Made by a program: the position numbers and the translations under genes. From Lampris incognitus (taxonomy: Eukaryota > Chordata > Actinopteri > Lampriformes > Lampridae), in the NCBI RefSeq assembly GCF_029633865.1, contig NC_079222.1, positions 31,675,546 to 31,739,545 on the forward strand: a stretch of DNA of 64,000 nucleotides, in the 5' to 3' direction. Below, in pieces: positions 57,394 to 64,000 of this stretch. The notes below the pieces were generated by a model that was not told where the DNA came from, did no database searches, and saw only the letters and a list, made by a program, of their open reading frames with translations. How positions within the stretch are numbered: the first letter of the stretch is position 1; each line of letters begins with the position of its first letter.

Positions 57394-60300
57394 TATTATT
57401 ATTATTATTAATAACTGTGTAAGAATCAGTAGAGTGGATCGGGATTAGTAAATTGTGTGTGTGTGTGTGCATGTGTGTGTTTGTGTGTGTGTGTGCACGC
57501 ACGCACATGTGTCTGTTTCTTTACATGCATGCATGAATGTGTGTCTTGATGCATGCTCAATAATCCAGTTAAGAAAATCAAAGAAGGTTGCATCAGTTCA
57601 GCTGGATACAATGTTTACTGACAGATATGTTTCATCACTCATCTAAGTGACCTCTTCAGTCTAAACTGACTGCAGGTATCCCCACCCTTATAAACAATAC
57701 AGTACAGTACAGTGCCTAACGACTGAAACCAACGACCAGTTTCATATAGAAATATGGCTGTGACCATTAACTAGAGCAGCGGTGTCAAACTCCAGGCCTC
57801 GAGGGCCGCAGTGTCTGCAGGTATTTGTTGCAACCATGCACTACACCACCTGATTAAAATAGTTCCTTTCCCTCCTTGATCCAGGAGGTGAGCTAATTAG
57901 TTAAATCAGGTGGTGTAGCGCACGGTTGCAACAAATACCTGCAGACACTGTGGCCCTCGAAGCCTGGAGTTTGACACCCCTGAACTAGAGTTACAATGCC
58001 ATGTGTCCTATTCACAGTGGTGTGTTTGGTGTGCTATAGGTTTCCCAGTCTCACCTGTAGTGGCCAACTTGTATATGGAGGAAGTGGAAAAGAGGGCTCT
58101 GATGTCCTATCCAGCAACACCGCCTAGTCATTGGTTCAGATTTGTGGACAATGCCTAGGTTAAAATTAAATCTCAGGATGTACCACGTTTCACCGACCAC
58201 AGTAACTGTGAACAACCACATCAAGTTCACCAGAGAGGATGTGAAAAATGACAGGTTATCCTTCTTAGACTGAAATTGCAACCAACACATACTGATGATA
58301 AGTATTAAAGTTTGACTCTCATCATCCACTGGAGGACAAACTAGGAGTCATCAGGACGCTGTACCACCGAGCTGACAACGTCCCCACCGACACAGCGGTC
58401 GGGGAAGGGGAGAAATCCCGCATTAACAGGTCTTGGTTGAGTGTGGTTATCCTAACTGGGTGTTTGTCAAAGTCAGGAAGACACCCAAATAATGCACCAG
58501 CCAATCAACGAGAGGAGAAGGACAACAGCTGCCTAAGTGTAAACCTGTGGTGATTCTGTACGTGGCGGGAGTGTCAGAACAGTTGAGACACGTATTTTCC
58601 AAACACCGCCTCTCAGTTGCTTTCAAACCCCAAAACATGCTGTGCCAGAAGTTGGTCCACCCCAGAGATCAGGTTCCACCGCACAAACAGTAATATAGCA
58701 ATATATAGCCATTAAGTGCCAGGAAGCTTTCTGTGACTTATGCATTGGGGAAACTAAATGGACGGTGGCCACAGGAATGGCACAACTCAGGAGACTTAAC
58801 ACATCAGACAGAGAATCTGGAGTCTACACCCATCTACTGGGCAGCACGGTGGCCCAGTGGTTAGCGCTGTTGCCTCACAGCAAGAAGATCCTGGCTAAGA
58901 GTACATCTGTCACCATCTTACAATGATGTGATTGCAGACATTCCCTAATCCTCTGTGAATAGTACACATGACCATTGAAACTAGTTAATGGTCACACCCA
59001 TATTTGCACATGAAACTGGTCGTTGGTTTTAGTCGTTATGCAGCTGTATTGTTTATAAGGGGTGGGGATACCTGCAGTCAGTTTAGACTGAAGAGGTCAC
59101 TTAGTTGAGTCATGAATGCATGTGTTTGTGAATTTATGTGTGTGCATAGTTTGCAGGGAAGTGGTACCGTGTAGGCCTGGCCTATGACTCGCCAGGATTT
59201 GTGCCTTACAGAGACAAACTGAGGATATCCATGGGCATGATTACGCCACTGCCCAATGGCAATGTCAACCTCACCATGTGGGCCATTGGGTGAGTGTGGG
59301 TGTGTGTGGGTCCATGCACACATGGGTACATGTTCATTTGTATATGAGTGGTCAGGGGCAAAAAGATTGGCTTGGGTCAAAGAAAAGGGAAAAGGCAGTG
59401 CCAAGTAAGAGGGAATATGGAGAATAATTTTTTAAAAAAAAAGGAAAAATTAAAAGAAACATGTATTTTTTGTGTGGTGTAGACCGACAGGTTGTCACAG
59501 CAAGTTGTATCAATACGAGAGGACCAACATACCTGGCCAGTTCACCTACTTTAGCGCACGTAAGTCCCTGCCCATTTCTGTCCCTACCTTTACCCAACTA
59601 GCAAGACTCAGCGTTTTTGGTTTTTATTTTTTAAAGCCATCCAGCATGCCGAGTTTCTCCACAAGAGGACACTGTTACATAACCTCACACGAACAGGAAC
59701 AACTTTGGATCCATGGAAACATAAAATCCGGGTGAAAATCAGTTTAAAAATCTGGGTATTTTTCGGTGAAAATAGGTAAAAACCGAAAACGCTGAGCCTT
59801 GCTAACCCCCAAATAAGAAACAACCTCTTTACGTGTCTACACCAAAAAGAAACTTAAGCGAAAAAAGTGCATATGAGAGTGCTATTGGAACATTTAGGTA
59901 TATGGCCGACAATCCCAGGTGATTTGCATTGAGTGCCACAGAATTTAAGTTTATATCACTAAACCAGTAATATTGTGAATAAATTGAAATGTCTTTTTAT
60001 TTCAAATCTTAACTTTATTCAGACACATAGGTAGGTCCATATTGAAAACAACAACAAAGAAATCCAACACAGGACAACAACACAAAAATATAGCTAAAAA
60101 CAACAGTTCACAAGTTCACTTTTTAGTTATGTTTAACTTATAGGAAATACGAAAACAGAAAAATATAAAGATATAAGAGCCTGGCATCATATTTTTCATC
60201 GACTTTCTTCATTGTTATCCTTCAGGTCATAACAAAGTGAAGGACATCACAGTTGTAGAGACCAACTACACTGAATATGCCTTGGTCCTCAAGCACAAGA

Positions 60301-63300
60301 GGTTTGACAGAGAGTATACACAGGTGGCTCTTTATGGTAAGACACAATAACACAAAACATATTTACATTCTATTTTAAATGTGTGAACTTCTTAAATCCT
60401 ACCCATTTTTCTGCCGATCTACCTGGTCACTGTTTATTTAAGACACAATAAAGCATTCTGAATTTTAACAATCACGTATTTTGAAGTTCAACACCCTCTA
60501 TCTGCCACGTATTATCTGTCAACACTGATAAATTTGGGCATTGTCACCATGGCACTTAATTCAGATGTGACACGGAGATCATACCACCACAGACATGCCT
60601 CAAGGTCCAGTAGTCAGCCCCTTTCATACTCTCTACCACCTTGCTTGGTCCAAGCATCTTGGCACACTGCCTTGCCTACCATTCCTATGCTGATGACACC
60701 CAACTCTACCTTCCTTTCCCATGAGAAGATACGGAGGTGTCTGCAGGAGTTGCTGCTTGCCTTACTGACATACAGTGCATCCGGAAAGTATTCACACCCC
60801 TTCACTTTCCCCACATTTTGTTATGTTACAGCCTTATCCCAAAATGGATTAAATTCCTTTTTTTCTCATCAATCTACATACAATACCCCCATAATGACAA
60901 AGCGAAAAAGGTTTTGTAGAAATTTTTGCTAATTTATTAAAAATAAAAAACAGAAATATTGCATGTACATACGTATTCACACCCTTTACTCGGTACTTGG
61001 TTGAGGCACCCTTGGCAGCGATTACAGCCTCAAGTCTTCTTGGGTATGAAGCTACAAGCTTGGCACACCTATATTTGGAGTATTTCTCCCATTCTTCTCG
61101 GCAGATCCTCTCGAGCTCTGTAAGGTTAGATGGGGAGTGTCGCTGCACAGCTATTTTCAGGTCTTTCCAGAGATGTTCAATGGGCTTCAAGTCTGGGCTC
61201 TGGCTGGGCCACTCAAGGACATTCACAGACTTGTCCTGAAGCCACTCCTTCGTTGTCTTGGCTGTGTGCTTAGGGTCGTTGTCGTGTTGAAAGGTAAACC
61301 TTCGCCCCAGTCTGAGGTCCTGAGCGCTCTGGAGCTGGTTTTCATCAAGGATCTCTCTGTACTTTGCGCCATTCATCTTTCCCTCGATCCTGACTAGTCT
61401 CCCAGTTCCTGCCGCTGAAAAACATCCCCACAGCATGATGCTGCCACCACCATGCTTCACTGTAGGGATGGTATTAGCAAGGTGATGAGAGGTGCCTGGT
61501 TTCCTCCAGATGTGACGTTTGGCATTCAGGCCAAAGAGTTCAATCTCGGTTTCATCAGACCAGAGAATCTTGTTTCTCATGGTCTGAGAGTCCTTTAGGT
61601 GCTTTCTGGCAAACTCTATGCAGGCTGTCATGTGCCTTTTACTGAGCATAGGCTTCCGTTTGGCCACTCTACCATAAATGCTTGGTTGGTGGAGTGCTGC
61701 AGAGATGGTTGTCCTTCTGGAAGGTTCTCCCATCTCCACAGAGGAACGCTGGAGCTCTGTCAGAGTGACCATCGGGTTCTTGGTCACCTCCCTGACCAAG
61801 GCCCTTCTCCCCCGATTGCCCCGTTTGGCTGGGCGACCAGCACTAGGAAGAGTCCTGATGGAGCCAAACTTCTTCCATTTACGAATGATGGAGGTCACTG
61901 TGCTCTTCGGGACCTTCCAAGCTGTAGAAATTTTTTTATACCCTTCCCCAGATCTGTGTCTCGATACAATCCTGTCTCGGAGGTCCACAGACAATTCCTT
62001 TGACTTCATGGCTTGGTTTCTGCTCTGACATGCCCTATCAACAGTGGGACCTTATATAGACAGGTGTGTGCCTTTGCAAATCATGTCCAATCAATTGAAT
62101 TTACTACAGGTGGACTCCAATCAAGATGTAGAAACATCTCAAGGATGATCAGTGGAAACAGGATGAACCCGAGCTCAATTTTGAGTGTCATAGCAAAGGG
62201 TGTGAATACTTATGTACATGCAATATTTCAGTTTTTTATTTTTAATACATTTGCCAAAATTTCTACAAAACCTTTTTCACTTTGTCATTATGGGGTATTG
62301 TGTGTAGATTGATGGGGGAAAAAAAGGAATTTAATCCATTTTGGAATAAGGCTGTAACATAACAAAATGTGGGGAAAGTGAAGGGGTGTGAATACTTTCC
62401 GGATGCACTGTATCTACTTGGATAAGGAAGCTGCGCCTCCAGCTCAGATTTTCCAAAGATGAGTTGCAGGTCATCCATTACACATCCTCTATCCCAAGGA
62501 ATATATATTGATCAGGCTCGGTACATCAACAATAGTGCCCTTTAGATTCCCAAGTAACCTCAGGGTCATGATCACTAACCACCCCTCAATTTTTTACCAA
62601 TTTATTGCTGTCTCCAATTCCTGCTGTTTTGAGCTTTACAACATTTAAAACATCCAGTCATACCTATCAGAACCACTCCAGGCTCCAGTCAGTTAAACCA
62701 CTGCGATGCACCTCTTGCTGGTCTCTCAGCCTGTGGAATCCAACTGCTGCAAAGAATTCAGAATGATGCTGTGTGCTTGGTTTTCAACCCTTTATCTCTC
62801 TCTGTCTCTCCTGTATCCTTACACTGCCTCCCAGTCGCTGCTGACATAAATGTCTAAACTTTGCTATTGGCTTTCTGGACAGTTCAAGGAACTGCACCAA
62901 TTTACCTGTAAACCATATTAATGTGTATACTCCTGCTCTTCCACTCAATTGAGAAATGAGAAGATGTAAATGTTAATGGTGCTAAGACAACAATATCTGT
63001 GTTTGTCTTTCTATATTGGTTAGTCTGTCTGGTTTATGTCTGACTATGTTTTTGTTTGAAGGTCGTTCTCAAAAGGTCAAGCCGGAGATCATTCAGAAGT
63101 TTAAAAGCTTTGCTGCATTGCGTGGTTTCCCGAAAGAATCCGTTCTTATGCCACCACCTGCAGGTGAGCAGAGGGCACACTCACACATCAGTAGCACACA
63201 TACACATACTGACGTGCAAATGATGATCACAATCACCTTAATCACTGCTGATGTCTGTTTTTGTCCTTATGCACAACAGAGAATTGTCCACCATCAGGGT

Positions 63301-63311
63301 CTGGGCGCTAG
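56267..63311 (+). CDS. Secreted lipocalin, Ptgds-like
   Basis: Six coding exons: 56267-56359, 59150-59289, 59483-59559, 60226-60336, 63062-63163 and 63280-63311. They join in frame to 184 residues, with the usual lipocalin exon pattern and a further 3' UTR exon. Residues 1-19 form a signal peptide (cleavage likely after VHS). The lipocalin GxW motif is FAGKWYRVGLA (32-42). Cys82 and Cys177 fit the conserved disulfide. Sequons occur at Asn71 (NLT) and Asn117 (NYT). VVETNYTEYALVL (113-125) and VALYGRS fit the Ptgds/Lcn group. The position of the Ptgds catalytic Cys (human Cys65, SMCKS) is Gly60 here (SMGMI), so prostaglandin D synthase activity is unlikely and ligand transport more likely. The start has a good context (GTCACCATG). 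The exact orthologue (Ptgds-b, Lcn2-like or another) cannot be fixed by eye, so no symbol is given. Confidence 0.9.
56630..56735. repeat. (GT)n-rich microsatellite
   Basis: Interrupted GT repeats in lipocalin intron 1. Confidence 0.9.
57346..57500. repeat. (ATT)/(TCA)n and (GT)n microsatellites
   Basis: An ATT-TCA-ATT trinucleotide block at about 57351-57412 and a GT array at 57455-57500. Confidence 0.9.
57777..57982. mobile_element. hAT-type MITE
   Basis: 206 bp, with 70 bp inverted ends (CAGCGGTGTCAAACTCCAGG left, CAGGGGTGTCAAACTCCAGG right read back), and a perfect 8 bp target duplication AACTAGAG (57769-57776 and 57983-57990). It is inserted in the Penelope-like relic, so it is younger than that copy. 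Confidence 0.95.
58841..58898 (+). mobile_element. SINE head fragment (GGGCAGCACGGTGG family)
   Basis: GGGCAGCACGGTGGCCCAGT with box A and the start of the GCCTCACAGCAAGAAG stretch, cut off before box B. Same family as 31886-32262. Confidence 0.75.
59601..59802. mobile_element. TA-flanked MITE
   Basis: 202 bp with inverted ends GCAAGACTCAGCGTTTTTGG and GCAAGGCTCAGCGTTTTCGG, flanked by TA on both sides (59599-59600 and 59803-59804). No ORF. A Tc1/mariner-type or other TA-targeting family is likely. It lies 41 bp after the donor of lipocalin exon 3. Confidence 0.78.
60773..62410 (-). mobile_element. Complete-looking Tc1-like transposon
   Basis: 1,638 bp between TA target duplications (60771-60772 and 62411-62412). 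Ends are CAGTGCATCCGGAAAGTATT on both sides, inside long inverted repeats of about 210 bp (60773-60990 and 62195-62410) that differ at a modest number of positions. One transposase frame lies inside. It inserted into the L2-type LINE relic in lipocalin intron 4. Confidence 0.95.
60849..62009 (-). CDS. Tc1-family transposase
   Basis: One uninterrupted frame of 386 codons starting MKSKELSVDLRDRIVSRHRS. The first 110 residues form the paired-type helix-turn-helix pair with a GRPAKRGNRG (GRPR-like) hinge. The catalytic triad is intact: ILWSDETEIELF, TFQHDNDPKHTA and WPSQSPDLKPIEHLWKDL, with DD34E spacing by eye. The family is usually about 340 residues; the extra 40 or so at the C terminus read out of the transposase into the inverted repeat (from about GVNTYVHAIF), so the normal stop may be lost or displaced. 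Nothing in the frame shows it to be dead, but activity is not shown. Confidence 0.92.
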   Translation of the reverse strand: MKSKELSVDLRDRIVSRHRSGEGYKKISTAWKVPKSTVTSIIRKWKKFGSIRTLPSAGRPAKRGNRGRRALVREVTKNPMVTLTELQRSSVEMGEPSRRTTISAALHQPSIYGRVAKRKPMLSKRHMTACIEFARKHLKDSQTMRNKILWSDETEIELFGLNAKRHIWRKPGTSHHLANTIPTVKHGGGSIMLWGCFSAAGTGRLVRIEGKMNGAKYREILDENQLQSAQDLRLGRRFTFQHDNDPKHTAKTTKEWLQDKSVNVLEWPSQSPDLKPIEHLWKDLKIAVQRHSPSNLTELERICREEWEKYSKYRCAKLVASYPRRLEAVIAAKGASTKYRVKGVNTYVHAIFLFFIFNKLAKISTKPFSLCHYGGIVCRLMRKKGI

Positions 63312-63693
63312 GTGAGTCTGTTTTAATCAATATGTTACGCAACAACATCATATAAGCTCATCTGAGTTGATGAAGGACACCTTGTATGTTGTATGTAAAA
63401 TAGATTAAAATGCATTTTTAATCATTAAGAATTTTAGCAAAATGAAATTTCAGTAATCAGATCAAAATTAGAATCAGAACAGAGTTTGCTTAATTTGCCT
63501 AAAAATTGTTTTAAATTCTTGGAATTTGACTCTGTGGGTTGGTGGTACGTAAATGTCCCAAAAATCTCCCACAACATGCTTTTCTCACAATGTAACACAC
63601 ACTCCAGCTAGGGATTCATTTTTTTTTCAAATAGTGTAAGGAACCAATATCCAACATGTTATCAGTTTAACTTTGTTTCTTTTGTTTCCCTAG

Positions 63694-63860
63694 ATGCCCT
63701 GATGAACCTGTTAGATAATGGTGCCATAAAATTGTGCCCAGTTGCTGAACCCGCTCCAGACGCACCTGTTGACATTTTCCAATACCTATTTCTATGTCAT
63801 GTAGAGTGTATTTGCCTTATTCAGACATGATTGAATAAACTTTCAGCCTAAACATCAAAT
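63694..63860 (+). terminator. Lipocalin 3' UTR exon with poly(A) signal
   Basis: The stop codon TAG (63309-63311) is followed at once by a donor GTGAGT. An acceptor TTTGTTTCCCTAG ends at 63693, and AATAAA lies at 63834-63839. This makes a final noncoding exon of about 165 bp, as in other lipocalin genes. Because the exon junction lies at the stop codon, it should not trigger nonsense-mediated decay. Confidence 0.75.
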
Positions 63861-64000
63861 GTATTGCAAGAGTATATCTAACCAACTGCCACACAATTTA
63901 CTTAATCTATTCATTGTGTACATTAATTGATATTTATCTCTATTAAGGCATTCCAACATAAAAGCTCTGCTATATCTAACATAGTTAAATAAATACATGT

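Larger units (their letters stand above)
57541..59113 (+). mobile_element. Penelope-like retroelement relic
   Basis: The left end (TCTTGATGCATGCTCAATAA ... GTGACCTCTTCAGTCTAAAC) and the right end (AGTTTAGACTGAAGAGGTCA) are inverted copies over roughly 200 bp, the terminal arrangement known for Penelope-like elements. Between them, 58051-58158 reads SPVVANLYMEEVEKRALMSY...WFRFVDNA, the RT block where YVDD has become FVDN. 58714-58839 reads KCQEAFCDLCIGETKWTVAT...GVYTHLL, the GIY-YIG endonuclease start. There are many stops and frame changes. A hAT MITE (57777-57982) and a SINE head (58841-58898) are inserted in it. It fills lipocalin intron 1 up to about 36 bp from exon 2. Confidence 0.88.
60590..62920 (+). 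mobile_element. L2-type LINE RT relic, split by Tc1
   Basis: The left part holds YHSYADDTQLYLPFP (60677-60721), the catalytic YADD box of L2/Maui-type reverse transcriptases. After the Tc1 insertion it continues with pieces like LGTSTIVPFRFPSNLRVMI and SNSCCFELYNI, matching the downstream RT region of the same family. Frames are broken many times. Confidence 0.78.

Overview
The window looks like nuclear DNA of a ray-finned (teleost) fish. It holds three spliced vertebrate genes, all on the + strand. The repeats are of fish type: three Tc1/mariner copies, several tRNA-headed SINE families, RTE-like and L2-like LINEs, Penelope-like elements, hAT MITEs and many (CA)n/(GT)n arrays. I cannot name the species.

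Layout. 1-1765: dinucleotide repeats, then the swi5 upstream region with a CCAAT box. 1766-10754: swi5 in five coding exons, 140 residues; its last intron carries SINEs and a recent RTE insertion. 12.06-13.9 kb: plain intergenic DNA. 13.9-15.3 kb: a GC-rich CpG island, probably the slc27a4 promoter and a noncoding first exon. 16356-43507: slc27a4 (FATP4) in 13 coding exons that sum to 643 residues, the length of human FATP4. Its last intron (9.4 kb) holds a whole-looking Ty3/Gypsy-type LTR element nested inside an old Tigger/pogo-like DNA transposon. 43.5-56.2 kb: the slc27a4 3' region, two decayed Tc1 copies, MITEs and a LINE-derived promoter-bearing repeat. 56267-63311: a secreted lipocalin of the Ptgds-like group in six coding exons (184 residues) plus a 3' UTR exon with AATAAA. 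Its introns hold a Penelope-like relic, two MITEs and an almost perfect Tc1 element with an open transposase frame, itself inserted in an L2-type LINE relic.

How the genes relate. SWI5 and SLC27A4 also lie near each other on human 9q34, which also carries lipocalin genes, so the block looks like conserved synteny. The products do separate jobs: homologous recombination (Swi5-Sfr1), fatty-acid uptake and activation (FATP4), and extracellular carriage of small lipophilic ligands (lipocalin). No operon-like link is expected.

The most interesting non-gene signals are: (i) LINE derivatives that keep only the LINE head, with ETS- and YY1-like promoter motifs, and the 3' tail; (ii) foldback hairpins derived from Penelope-like ends, plus a hammerhead-ribozyme-like core in those ends; (iii) three transposable elements lying within about 40 bp of splice acceptors; (iv) the young LTR-in-Tigger nest; (v) an hAT derivative that keeps only a partial BED finger. 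All splice sites were read by eye from GT/AG signals and reading-frame continuity against remembered family sequences; no alignment or search was run.
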